Positions 1 to 6,586 are shown, counted from the first letter of the stretch. The stretch is DNA of 34,969 nt from an uncultured Acidimicrobiaceae bacterium (GCA_913030665.1 CAJWFS010000012.1:1-34969); one strand, 5' to 3'. Notes: generated from the letters alone by a model not told the origin. Program-made: numbers and translations.

Positions 1-128
1 GCATCCCGTGGCAGGTCCACCTGGACCAGAAGGGCTACATCGAGGATCGTCGCCCGAACGCCAACATGGATCCGTACGTCGTCACCCGCCTGATCACCAA
101 CACCTGCTGTGAGGCCCTTGCCGGCTGA
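1..128 (+). CDS. glnII: Glutamine synthetase, eukaryote-like type II (GSII), C-terminal end only
   Basis: This is the last 41 codons of a gene whose body lies before the window, read in frame 3 and ending in TGA at 126-128. Glutamine synthetase makes glutamine from glutamate, ammonia and ATP in the cytoplasm. The residues [18 protein letters not shown] match the conserved C-terminal block of the type II (eukaryote-like) enzymes, where the Arg-Arg pair and the Asp-Pro-Tyr stretch are near-invariant. The bacterial type I enzymes end differently. A clear hairpin terminator follows 23 nt after the stop, so this gene probably ends its transcription unit. Only the tail is visible, so type II is assigned from that block alone. 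Confidence 0.83.
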   Translation, partial: IPWQVHLDQKGYIEDRRPNANMDPYVVTRLITNTCCEALAG

Positions 129-150
129 CGGAGGACGTGGACGTCGTGCT

Positions 151-186
151 GTGCCCCGGGCCTCGGCTCGGGGCACTTTCGATTTT
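151..186 (+). terminator. Rho-independent-like terminator after glnII
   Basis: A perfect 8-bp stem (GTGCCCCG at 151-158, CGGGGCAC at 169-176) with a 10-nt loop is followed by a T-rich run (TTTCGATTTT). It lies just after the glnII stop and before the next plus-strand gene. Confidence 0.75.
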
Positions 187-329
187 CGCCTGCCTTTACA
201 GATGTAGACCTCTCCCGGACCTCATCTGGCCCTAACACTGCGTCTGCATCGTGGTCACTGCTCCACAGGAGCATGAACCAGTAGACGAACCCGGCCCGTA
301 CCGGCGGCCAGGAGCGAGGAGTGATCACG

Positions 330-905
330 ATGGACGAGCACACGGAGACGGACACATCGGGCAGGACCAGGAAATGGATCCTGCAGGGAGGCGCAGCGGG
401 CGGCCTGATCCTGGTGGGCTCAGTCCTGCTGGCGTTCTTCTCGCCGATCGGTGCGACGCCGGCAGAGCCGGCGGCCGAATCACAGGCGTGCGAGCACGCC
501 CACCAGCGACCCGGCGAGATGCGGCCCCGGTTGGCCATGGGCGAGGGCCACACCAGGGGTGAGATGGGTTCCATGGGCAAGGGCCACGACATGGGCACCA
601 TGGGTGCTCGACCAGCGGCTCGTATGGGCACCGCCCTCGGTGGACGGGTAGCCGAGTTCCTGGAAATGGATCGTCAGGAGCTGGGTGGGGCCGTGCGGGG
701 TGGGGCCAGCATCGCCGACCTGGCCGGTGACCGCGTCGATGAGCTGGTGGCCGACCTGGTAGCACGAGCCACCGAGAGGATCGAGCAGGCGGTGACCGAT
801 GGGAGGCTGGACCGTGACCGGGCCGATGAGATCCTGGCCCGAGTCGAGGAGCGGATCACGGCACGCCTCAACGGGGGGCAGCCCACCGGACCGGCAGGTT
901 CGTAG
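330..905 (+). CDS. Membrane-anchored Met/His-rich protein with helical C-terminal domain, function unknown
   Basis: This is a 191-residue protein from the ATG at 330, with GAGGAG at 316-321 spaced 8 nt; a GTG at 321 is an alternative start. A short charged N-terminus is followed by one hydrophobic segment (about 18-37), so the rest is probably outside the membrane. Residues about 63-100 are unusually rich in Met, His and Gly, including repeats such as GEMGSMGKGHDMGTMG, with a nearby Cys54-x-His56-x-His58. This composition is typical of copper or silver binding linkers. Residues about 106-181 are predicted helical and resemble short two-helix domains seen in secreted actinobacterial proteins (F-L-x-M-D-R-x-E-L, later E-R-I-x-x-A-V-x-D-G-R-L). 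A metal-binding role is inference from composition only. It stands alone between glnII and nadE. Confidence 0.72.
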   Translation: MDEHTETDTSGRTRKWILQGGAAGGLILVGSVLLAFFSPIGATPAEPAAESQACEHAHQRPGEMRPRLAMGEGHTRGEMGSMGKGHDMGTMGARPAARMGTALGGRVAEFLEMDRQELGGAVRGGASIADLAGDRVDELVADLVARATERIEQAVTDGRLDRDRADEILARVEERITARLNGGQPTGPAGS

Positions 906-968
906 GGGTACCCGACAGGGTCCGTCCCGCTATCCGCTTCCGGAAACGGTGGCCTTCAGGAGCCTCGG

Positions 969-974
969 TACGCT
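969..974 (+). promoter_or_regulatory. -10 element (TACGCT) for leaderless nadE
   Basis: TACGCT fits TAnnnT and ends 6 nt before the nadE ATG. There is no Shine-Dalgarno sequence in between, so transcription probably starts at or next to the start codon. Confidence 0.55.
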
Positions 975-980
975 GGACCC

Positions 981-2672
981 ATGACCCGGATCCGGTTGGC
1001 GCTGGCGCAGATCGACACCGTCGTGGGTGACCTGGCGGGCAACGTGGAGCGGATCTCGCGCCGGTTGGACGAGATTGCCGACTGCGACCTGGCGCTCTTC
1101 CCGGAGATGGCGGTGACCGGCTATCCGCTGGAGGACCTGGTGCACAAGCCCGGCTTCGTGGCCGACAGTCGGGCCGCTGTCGCTGAGGTGGCCGCGATGA
1201 GCGGCAGCTGTGCGCTGGTGGTCGGGTTCGCCGATCCGGGACCCGGTGGGGTGGTCCACAATGCTGTGGCCGTCTGTCACGGTGGCCGGATCGTCGGCAC
1301 GTACCACAAAGAGTGCCTGCCCACCTACGACGTGTTCGACGAGGGCCGGGACTATGAACCCGGCTCGGGCCCCCTCCAGCTGTTCCGGGTGGGTGGTGTC
1401 CGGGTGGGGGTGGTCATCTGCGAGGACCTCTGGGTGGCCGGTGGGCCGGTGGGGCGCCTCCTCGACGGTGGGGCCGAGATGATCGTCGCGGTGAACGGTT
1501 CGCCGTACCACCAGGGGAAGCAGGCGGCACGGGAGTCCATGGTGACGGCCACGGCCGCCGCCTCGGGTCGTCCGGTGGCCTACCTGAACCTGGTCGGCGG
1601 ACAGGACCAGTTGGTATTCGACGGCGGGTCGATGGTGGCCGACCCGGCAGGGATGGTCGTGGGACGTGCTCCACGATTCCGGGAGGCCGTGGTCATCCTC
1701 GACGTGGACGTTCCTGCGGTGCGGTCGGGCGACGGGGACCTTCCGGTGGTGGAGGTGTCAGGCATCGTGGAACGCGGTGACCACCTCGTGGCACATGTCG
1801 TGGAGCCGCTCGAGGAGGTGGCTGAACTCTACGAAGCCCTGGTGATCGCGACGCGCGACTACGTACGCAAGAGTGGCTTCAGCGACATCTGCCTCGGCCT
1901 CTCGGGTGGCGTGGACTCGGCGCTGGTGGCCACGATCGCCGCTGATGCGCTCGGGCCGGAGCACGTACACGCTGTGCTGATGCCATCCAGGTACTCGAGC
2001 GACCACTCGATCGCAGATGCCCTGGCCCTCGCCTCCGCCCAGGGCCTGGACGCCATCACGATGCCGATCGAAGACGTACACCTGGCGTTCGCGGGAACGC
2101 TGGCGACGACGCCCGAAGGTGGACCGGTCGGCCTGACCGACGAGAACCTGCAGTCCCGCATCCGCGGCGTGCTGCTCATGGCCCGGGCGAATGCCAATGG
2201 CTGGATGGTGCTGACCACAGGCAACAAGAGCGAGTCGGCGGTCGGCTACACGACCCTCTACGGAGACACGGTCGGGGCCTTCTCCGTGATCAGGGACGTC
2301 TACAAGACCAGGGTCTACGAGCTCTGCCGTTGGCGCAACACCGGACAGCTGGGAAGCGATGGTCGTCCCGTCATCCCAGAAGAGATCCTCTCGAAGCCTC
2401 CTTCGGCCGAACTCCGGCCCGACCAGCGCGATGATCAGAGCCTGCCGTCCTACGACGTCCTGGATCCGCTGCTGGAGGCATACGTGGAGGGCAATCGGAC
2501 CAGGACCGAGCTGGTGGAGGACGGTCACGATCCCGATCTGGTGGACCGGGTCGTGAGGCTGGTGGATGCGGCGGAGTTCAAGCGCCGACAGACACCGCTG
2601 GGACCGAAGGTGACCATCAGGGGATTCGGGCGGGACCGCCGAGTTCCCATCGTGAACCACTACCGGGGCTGA
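981..2672 (+). CDS. nadE: Glutamine-dependent NAD+ synthetase
   Basis: This 563-residue two-domain enzyme carries out the last step of NAD+ synthesis: ATP-dependent amidation of deamido-NAD+ with ammonia from glutamine. Residues 1 to about 265 form a nitrilase-type amidase domain with the Glu-Lys-Cys triad visible as E42 (FPEM), K110 (YHKE) and C147 (VICED). The C-terminal domain carries the PP-loop ATP site SGGVDS at 308-313 and the conserved TTGNKSE further on. Length and domain order are normal for the actinobacterial and eukaryotic-style form. The ATG at 981 has no Shine-Dalgarno but sits 6 nt after a TACGCT box, which supports a leaderless start. The small gene at 2682 follows 9 nt later and is probably cotranscribed. 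Confidence 0.95.
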   Translation: MTRIRLALAQIDTVVGDLAGNVERISRRLDEIADCDLALFPEMAVTGYPLEDLVHKPGFVADSRAAVAEVAAMSGSCALVVGFADPGPGGVVHNAVAVCHGGRIVGTYHKECLPTYDVFDEGRDYEPGSGPLQLFRVGGVRVGVVICEDLWVAGGPVGRLLDGGAEMIVAVNGSPYHQGKQAARESMVTATAAASGRPVAYLNLVGGQDQLVFDGGSMVADPAGMVVGRAPRFREAVVILDVDVPAVRSGDGDLPVVEVSGIVERGDHLVAHVVEPLEEVAELYEALVIATRDYVRKSGFSDICLGLSGGVDSALVATIAADALGPEHVHAVLMPSRYSSDHSIADALALASAQGLDAITMPIEDVHLAFAGTLATTPEGGPVGLTDENLQSRIRGVLLMARANANGWMVLTTGNKSESAVGYTTLYGDTVGAFSVIRDVYKTRVYELCRWRNTGQLGSDGRPVIPEEILSKPPSAELRPDQRDDQSLPSYDVLDPLLEAYVEGNRTRTELVEDGHDPDLVDRVVRLVDAAEFKRRQTPLGPKVTIRGFGRDRRVPIVNHYRG

Positions 2673-2681
2673 GGCGGCGGG

Positions 2682-3122
2682 ATGGACATGGACGCGGTGC
2701 CGGATCCACTCACGACCGCCGAAGGCGTGGCCGAGTTCGTCGTGCTGGCTGAACTCTCGATGGCGTTGTCAGAACGACTGGGCGGATGGTCGACCGACGG
2801 TGCCGATCCGGATTCGTCTGCGGCCATGGCGTCGCTGGCTGCCCGGCTGGGTGGGCACTCCGCCTGGTGGACGGAGCGGATCCCCGAGTCCGTGCTCCTC
2901 GAGGGAGAGCGGGCCGCGGCATCGGGATCGGGACGTCTTGCCGAGGTACTTGGCCTCCTCGACGTGGCAGCCTCGGATCGCAGGGCGGCCGTGGTGCCGG
3001 TACTGGACCGCCTGGTGGCATATCTGGGTGCTCTGGCCGAACGCCTGTCGCCGCTTGGCGACGCCCCAGCACGCAGGACCATCCGGCTGGTACTGGCCGA
3101 TCTCGAGGACCGCCCTCGCTGA
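2682..3122 (+). CDS. Small conserved-looking helical protein, unknown function
   Basis: This 146-residue protein starts 9 nt after nadE, so it is probably in the same operon; a purine-rich stretch before the ATG (GAGGCGGCGGG) can serve as ribosome site. I do not recognise the family. The sequence is almost wholly alpha-helical in character, with four helix-like blocks: about 14-35, 48-66 (with W62-W63), 80-98 and 100-120, then a basic end. It has no signal peptide or membrane segment. The arrangement could be a four-helix bundle of the ferritin-like kind, but I see no clear pair of E-x-x-H metal motifs, so this stays a structural guess. The operon with nadE does not by itself reveal a role. 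Confidence 0.7.
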   Translation: MDMDAVPDPLTTAEGVAEFVVLAELSMALSERLGGWSTDGADPDSSAAMASLAARLGGHSAWWTERIPESVLLEGERAAASGSGRLAEVLGLLDVAASDRRAAVVPVLDRLVAYLGALAERLSPLGDAPARRTIRLVLADLEDRPR

Positions 3123-3184
3123 TACGCGTGAGCGGTCGTCGTTCCCGGGCGTCGCCGATACATCCGGGATGGGCGGTGATGGTT

Positions 3185-3200
3185 CGTGACAGAGGTCACG
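3185..3200. promoter_or_regulatory. Perfect inverted repeat CGTGAC-N4-GTCACG, possible operator
   Basis: Two perfect 6-nt arms separated by 4 nt (AGAG) lie directly upstream of a possible promoter for the sigma-factor gene. The size and symmetry suit a dimeric regulator, but I cannot name one. Confidence 0.4.
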
Positions 3201-3201
3201 T

Positions 3202-3232
3202 TTGGGCGTTGTGGTCGCGAAGGTCGTAGATA
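3202..3232 (+). promoter_or_regulatory. Possible promoter of the sigma-factor gene
   Basis: TTGGGC at 3202-3207 and TAGATA at 3227-3232 are spaced 19 nt, which is a little long. They are the best -35/-10 pair in the 243-nt gap and lie just after the inverted repeat at 3185-3200. The match is weak. Confidence 0.3.
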
Positions 3233-3261
3233 AGGTGACCGCGGATCGGGGGAGTGGGCAG

Positions 3262-3274
3262 CACCTGTCAGGTG
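3262..3274. promoter_or_regulatory. Perfect inverted repeat CACCTG-T-CAGGTG
   Basis: This 13-nt palindrome with a one-base centre lies in the probable 5' leader of the sigma-factor mRNA, about 90 nt before its start codon. It could be a protein site; as an RNA hairpin it would need a larger loop than one base. Confidence 0.3.
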
Positions 3275-3365
3275 GGTCGACTTATCCGGTCGGATGATCG
3301 GACAAGGTGAACGATTCGGTGAGCACCAGCGAGATCGGTGCTCCCCCGGCTGGAGGAGATCGAGG

Positions 3366-4304
3366 GTGGCCAAGGAGCGGGTCGAACGGGACGAGGAAGA
3401 CCTCGTCAGGTTGTATCTCACCGACATCGGGCAGTATCCGCTCCTGACCAAGGAGGGCGAGGTCCGACTCGCCCAGCAGATCGAAGCCGGGGTCGAGGCC
3501 AGTACGGCGCTCGCCGAGACGGTCGATTCCCTGTCGCCGGCCCGTAAGCGCGAGTTGAAGCGGAACCTCAAGCGGGGCGACGATGCCCGGCGCACCTTCG
3601 TCCAGTCGAACCTCCGTCTGGTCGTCTCGATCGCCAAGAAGTACCAGGCTTCCGGGCTACCGCTCCTGGACCTCATCCAGGAGGGCAACCTCGGCCTGAT
3701 GCACGCCGTCGAGAAGTTCGACTGGCGCAAGGGCTTCAAGTTCTCCACCTATGCGACCTGGTGGATCCGGCAGGCGATCACACGCGGCATCGCCAACACC
3801 GGCAGGACGATTCGGCTGCCGGTTCACGCCGGCGACACGCTGGCGCGCCTGCAGAAGGCCAGGTCCCGCCTGGAACTGAAGTTGGGTCGGCAGGCCACCC
3901 TCTCCGAGCTCTCCGCCGAGGTGGAGATGCCGGAGGACAAGGTGACCGAGGCGCTTCGATTCGCAGCCGAACCGCTTTCCCTGAGCGAGCCGCTCAGGGA
4001 GGATGGCGATGCCGAGCTGGGTGACGTAGTCGAGGACCGGTCGGCCGAGTCACCCTTCGAGGTGGCGGCCACCTCCCTCCTCCCCGAGGAGATCAGCCGA
4101 CTCCTGGCCCCGCTGGACACCCGCGAGCGCGAGATCCTGAAGCTGCGCTTCGGCCTGGATCGCGGTGAACCCCGGACCCTCGAGGAGGTCGGGGAGCACT
4201 TCAACCTGACACGGGAACGCATACGCCAGATCGAGGCCCGCGCCATGTCGAAGCTCCGTCATCCGAGCAGCGACACCGGCGCCCGCGACCTGCTGGCCGT
4301 CTAG
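3366..4304 (+). CDS. RNA polymerase sigma factor, sigma-70 family (group 1/2, RpoD/HrdB-like)
   Basis: From the GTG at 3366 the protein has 312 residues; GGAGGAG at 3352-3358 with 7-nt spacing decides this start over an upstream in-frame ATG at 3294. Region 1.2 is at about 10-45 (LYLTDIGQYPLLTKEGE). Region 2 is at about 76-146, including the core-binding and -10 recognition helix ending in TYATWWIRQAITR. Region 3 is at about 155-225. Region 4 is at about 245-300 with the -35 recognition helix-turn-helix (TLEEVGEHFNLTRERIRQIE). There is no long region 1.1, so it may be a primary-like alternative factor rather than the housekeeping one; I cannot settle that from this window. It stands alone, with two perfect inverted repeats in its upstream gap. 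Confidence 0.93.
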   Translation: MAKERVERDEEDLVRLYLTDIGQYPLLTKEGEVRLAQQIEAGVEASTALAETVDSLSPARKRELKRNLKRGDDARRTFVQSNLRLVVSIAKKYQASGLPLLDLIQEGNLGLMHAVEKFDWRKGFKFSTYATWWIRQAITRGIANTGRTIRLPVHAGDTLARLQKARSRLELKLGRQATLSELSAEVEMPEDKVTEALRFAAEPLSLSEPLREDGDAELGDVVEDRSAESPFEVAATSLLPEEISRLLAPLDTREREILKLRFGLDRGEPRTLEEVGEHFNLTRERIRQIEARAMSKLRHPSSDTGARDLLAV

Positions 4305-4416
4305 TCCCGACAGGGCATTCGTCCGGTTCCGGGGGGCGACAACCCGGCTCTCCCACGAGTAGTTGGTGTCAGGGCCGGCAACCCCGCCTTAGGCAGGTCC
4401 GTTCCGGTGGATCGAC

Positions 4417-4512
4417 TGGCGGAGGTGGACGGGAATCGAACCCGCCGGACGGGGATCGCCCGTCCCACCCGCTTTGAAGGCGGGGGAGCCCACCAGGTAC
4501 TCAGACACCTCC
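4417..4512 (-). tRNA. selC: tRNA-Sec (selenocysteine), anticodon TCA
   Basis: Read on the minus strand, a 96-nt tRNA including an encoded CCA folds clearly. The anticodon stem CCCGC/GCGGG closes the 7-nt loop CTTCAAA, giving anticodon TCA, which reads UGA. The variable arm is long, with a perfect 7-bp stem GGACGGG/CCCGTCC, and the T loop is TTCGATT. The acceptor has seven pairs starting GGAGGTG; the eighth pair expected in bacterial tRNA-Sec is a T-C mismatch, and the outer T-stem pair is G-T. A long variable arm together with TCA separates it from tRNA-Ser(TGA). Nothing else of the selenocysteine pathway (selA, selB, selD) is in the window. The 112 nt between the sigma gene and this tRNA hold only a weak 6-bp hairpin (4383-4397). 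Confidence 0.88.
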
Positions 4513-4519
4513 ACCGGTG

Positions 4520-4525
4520 ACGGTA
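4520..4525 (-). promoter_or_regulatory. -10 element (TACCGT) for tRNA-Sec
   Basis: On the minus strand TACCGT ends 7 nt before the mature 5' end of the tRNA. Transcription would start at or within a base of the mature end, so little or no 5' leader would be left to trim. Confidence 0.5.
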
Positions 4526-4590
4526 CGGGCGGAGCCCCCTGGAAACCACACCGTGCAGGGCAACCAGCGCGGTCGTAGCCGTCGCGGACG

Positions 4591-4596
4591 TAGCAT
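4591..4596 (+). promoter_or_regulatory. -10 element (TAGCAT) for the 24-codon ORF
   Basis: TAGCAT ends 6 nt before the ATG at 4603 with no Shine-Dalgarno between, the same layout as other probable leaderless genes here. Confidence 0.4.
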
Positions 4597-4602
4597 TCGT
4601 CC

Positions 4603-4677
4603 ATGAGGAAGATCCTGATGCTCGGCGCCCTGGCCGCACTCGTGGCCGTGGCGGTCCGGAAGGTCCGCTCGATCTAG
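4603..4677 (+). CDS. 24-residue hydrophobic peptide, single membrane helix
   Basis: The ORF encodes a basic N-terminus (MRK), about 15 hydrophobic residues and a basic tail (RKVRS), the form of a small single-pass membrane peptide. Three things support it. A TAGCAT box lies 6 nt before the ATG as at other leaderless genes here. The composition is membrane-like in this frame only. Its TAG stop shares the palindrome CTAG (4674-4677) with the stop of the convergent HAD gene. There is no ribosome binding site. It resembles in general form the very short actinobacterial membrane peptides of the DLW-39 kind but lacks the acidic DLW tail, so no family is assigned. It may also be a chance ORF. Confidence 0.42.
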   Translation: MRKILMLGALAALVAVAVRKVRSI

Positions 4678-5462
4678 CCCTGTGGTGCCTGGCGACGAAG
4701 TCGTCGGATTCCGGCTACTGCGCCCAGGACGATCACCGCCGTGAGGGCGCTGGCCGCAATCCAGTTCCGGTCTATGGGAATACGGTCTCCCAGGGGAACC
4801 GGATTGTCGAACTCCCGGATCAGCCATCCCCGTTTCTCCGCCTCGCGGCGAAGGTCCCGATCGGGGTTCACGGCCACCGGGTGGCCCACCAGTTCCAGCA
4901 TCGGCAGGTCGGTGGCCGAGTCGGTGTAGGCCCAAGACCCGCTGAGGTCCAGGTCCAGGTCGTGGGTGAGACGGAGGATGGCTTCGGCCTTCTCAGGGCC
5001 CTGTGCGTAGAACTCGACCTCTCCGGTGTAGCGGCCCTCCGAGTCGATCATCGGTGTGGTGGCCACGTACTCGTCGACCCCCAGGTGGTCGGCTAGTGGC
5101 GCCACGATCTCGACAGGCGATGCCGACACGAGGACGAGGAGCCGGCCCTCTGCGCGATGGTGTGCGAACAGGTCGAGTGCCTCGTCGTAGACGATCGGCT
5201 CTATCACCTCTGCCAGGTGCTCACGGGCGAAGCGTTGGAGGCTCTCCTGGTCCCAGCCGGCGGCGAGGCGCAGCGCGGTGCGGCGGGCACGGTCCATGGA
5301 CGCCTTGTCGGCACCGAAGAAGCGGAAGAGCAACTGGCCCCAGGCCGCCCGGAGCACCATCGCAGCGTTGAGGTATCCGGCTCGACGCAGGGCGGGCCCG
5401 TAGGCCGCCATCGAGGCGCGGGCAATGACCGTCTTGTCGAGATCAAAGAAGGCCGCCTCCAC
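4674..5462 (-). CDS. HAD-IB family phosphatase with C-terminal membrane anchor
   Basis: This 262-residue protein of the haloacid dehalogenase superfamily (SerB-like subclass IB) probably hydrolyses a small phosphorylated metabolite. The nucleophile motif is at D7-L-D9-K-T near the N-terminus. The second motif is in LVSASPVEI and the last in YTDSATDLPML. Residues about 237-253 near the C-terminus are hydrophobic and followed by a basic tail (RRLRR), so the enzyme is probably tail-anchored with the catalytic domain in the cytoplasm. The GTG at 5462 is chosen because the HAD motif starts at once after it and a TAGGCT box lies 7 nt upstream; the reading frame continues far upstream but there looks like antisense of the bldG-like gene. 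HAD-IB genes are common in this part of actinobacterial chromosomes. The substrate is unknown. Confidence 0.88.
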   Translation of the reverse strand: MEAAFFDLDKTVIARASMAAYGPALRRAGYLNAAMVLRAAWGQLLFRFFGADKASMDRARRTALRLAAGWDQESLQRFAREHLAEVIEPIVYDEALDLFAHHRAEGRLLVLVSASPVEIVAPLADHLGVDEYVATTPMIDSEGRYTGEVEFYAQGPEKAEAILRLTHDLDLDLSGSWAYTDSATDLPMLELVGHPVAVNPDRDLRREAEKRGWLIREFDNPVPLGDRIPIDRNWIAASALTAVIVLGAVAGIRRLRRQAPQG

Positions 5463-5469
5463 CCGACCG

Positions 5470-5475
5470 AGCCTA
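5470..5475 (-). promoter_or_regulatory. -10 element (TAGGCT) for leaderless HAD gene
   Basis: On the minus strand TAGGCT ends 7 nt before the GTG at 5462, with no Shine-Dalgarno sequence. It supports that start. Confidence 0.5.
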
Positions 5476-5648
5476 GGACGGGTGGACCGGGTGACTAGTA
5501 CGAGTCGGTGACCGTGCGGCACCTGGCCCGGACGGATGCGCCGCTCGTCGGTCCGCTGCTGTCCGACGTGGTGCTGTCGGCCACCGTTTCGATGCGGCGC
5601 GAGCGCCGAGGCGGCCGACGACGACGTCGGGTCCACCCGATGGTCGTC

Positions 5649-5654
5649 TACCGT
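5649..5654 (+). promoter_or_regulatory. Possible -10 element (TACCGT) for the bldG-like operon
   Basis: TACCGT lies 40 nt before the GTG at 5695, giving a leader of roughly 34 nt that contains the ribosome site GGGAG. It is in the 232-nt divergent gap with the HAD gene. Confidence 0.35.
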
Positions 5655-5694
5655 TGGGGTCGTCCAGAGCTCGACGGAGGGTGCGGGAGACAAG

Positions 5695-6042
5695 GTGCAG
5701 CTCGACGTCCACCGGTACGCCCGTGAGTCCTGCGTCGTCCTCGCCGTGCTCGGGGAGTTGGACCTGGCCGGTGCTCCCCGACTGCGCCAGTCGGTTGTCT
5801 CCGAGACCGCCACCGGCATCCGCCACCTGGTCCTCGACCTGACAGCGGTCGACTTCATCGACTCCACCGGGCTAGGGGTGGTGGTAGGTGCCCTGAGGCG
5901 ATTGAGGGCCCATGGTGCCGAGCTCTCGGTCGTCTGCCCGGAGCAGAGGATCCGTCGTGTCTTCGAGATATGCGACCTGGACCGGGTCTTCACCCTGCAT
6001 GGCACCGTGGACGATGCGGTGTCCGCAAGCGGGTCGGTGTGA
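5695..6042 (+). CDS. bldG: Anti-sigma factor antagonist, STAS domain, BldG-like
   Basis: This 115-residue single-domain STAS protein starts at the GTG at 5695 (GGGAG at 5685-5689, 5-nt spacing). In partner-switching systems, the unphosphorylated antagonist binds the anti-sigma kinase and frees its sigma factor. The signature DFIDSTGLGVVV places the phosphorylatable serine at S57, the same number as in Streptomyces BldG, and the overall length is close too. The next gene, overlapping by 4 nt, is the matching kinase. Further on lie topA, tmk and holB, which I recall are also near bldG in Streptomyces, so orthology is likely. An upstream extension of the frame is not protein-like. The symbol is used by similarity; the developmental role known in Streptomyces need not apply. 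Confidence 0.87.
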   Translation: MQLDVHRYARESCVVLAVLGELDLAGAPRLRQSVVSETATGIRHLVLDLTAVDFIDSTGLGVVVGALRRLRAHGAELSVVCPEQRIRRVFEICDLDRVFTLHGTVDDAVSASGSV

Positions 6043-6485
6043 GCAGCGGAGCCCGCCCGGTGGGTTCTGTGGAGATTGCCGTGCCCCCCGTTCCCGAGTA
6101 CCTGCAGATGGTGCGGGCGATCGTGGGGGCCGCCGCCGCCCTGGATGACCGGCTCCAGGCCGGTCGGGTGGCTGACGTTCGCCTGGTGGTGTCAGAGGCC
6201 GTGACCAATGCGCTCAGGGCCCAGGCAGCGGTCCAGGCCGCCGACCCGATCCTCGTGCGCTGTGATCTGAGGAGTGACCGGATAGTCGTGGAGGTCGCCG
6301 ACCATGGTCCGGGATTCGATCCGTCCGCCGTACCCGACCTGCCGAAGGTTGAGACGCCGGAGCGCCTTCGCCACGAGTCGGGCCTGGGCGTATCCCTGAT
6401 GCGTCAGCTGGCCGACTCCGCCGTGTTGGACAGCGGGCCGGATGGCACCGTGGCGAAGCTCACGTTCGTCGTGAGGGATGCCTGA
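6039..6485 (+). CDS. Anti-sigma factor serine kinase, RsbW/SpoIIAB-like ATPase
   Basis: This 148-residue protein starts at the GTG at 6039 and overlaps the stop of the STAS gene as GTGA, so the two are translationally coupled. It is a GHKL-type ATP-binding fold. The N-box is E53-x3-N57 (SEAVTN), the G1 box is D88-H-G-P-G-F and the G2 box is ESGLGVSL (113-120). Such proteins hold a sigma factor inactive and phosphorylate the STAS partner on its serine. The N-box Glu that acts as general base is present, so kinase activity is expected. No sigma factor follows in the operon; the sigma-70 gene at 3366 is 2.7 kb upstream in a separate unit, and a link to it is not shown by the sequence. Confidence 0.88.
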   Translation: MSSGARPVGSVEIAVPPVPEYLQMVRAIVGAAAALDDRLQAGRVADVRLVVSEAVTNALRAQAAVQAADPILVRCDLRSDRIVVEVADHGPGFDPSAVPDLPKVETPERLRHESGLGVSLMRQLADSAVLDSGPDGTVAKLTFVVRDA

Positions 6486-6586
6486 GGTAGGCACCCGAAC
6501 GTCGATGGACGGGCTCGGTCCCGGGGCCATCAGGTGGCATGTAGCAAGGTGACCACTACGGTTTCTTCCGGCCGAATCCGAACTGG

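Noticed and set aside
3294-3365. A 24-codon N-terminal extension of the sigma factor.
   Set aside because: GGAGGAG at 3352-3358 is correctly spaced for the GTG at 3366 and the extension has no family similarity.
4417-4512. tRNA-Ser as an alternative identity.
   Set aside because: The loop CTTCAAA puts TCA, not TGA, at the anticodon, and the overall plan (long acceptor, CCA encoded, 7-bp variable stem) suits tRNA-Sec.
5463-6005. Long N-terminal extension of the HAD gene on the minus strand.
   Set aside because: It runs antisense through the bldG-like gene, is Ser/Arg/Thr-rich without structure, and the HAD motif begins right after the GTG at 5462.
6557-6586. A leaderless start for nhaA from the TACGGT box at 6557.
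   Set aside because: The box is 24 nt before the ATG, outside the 6-8 nt class, so it was not counted among the leaderless cases.
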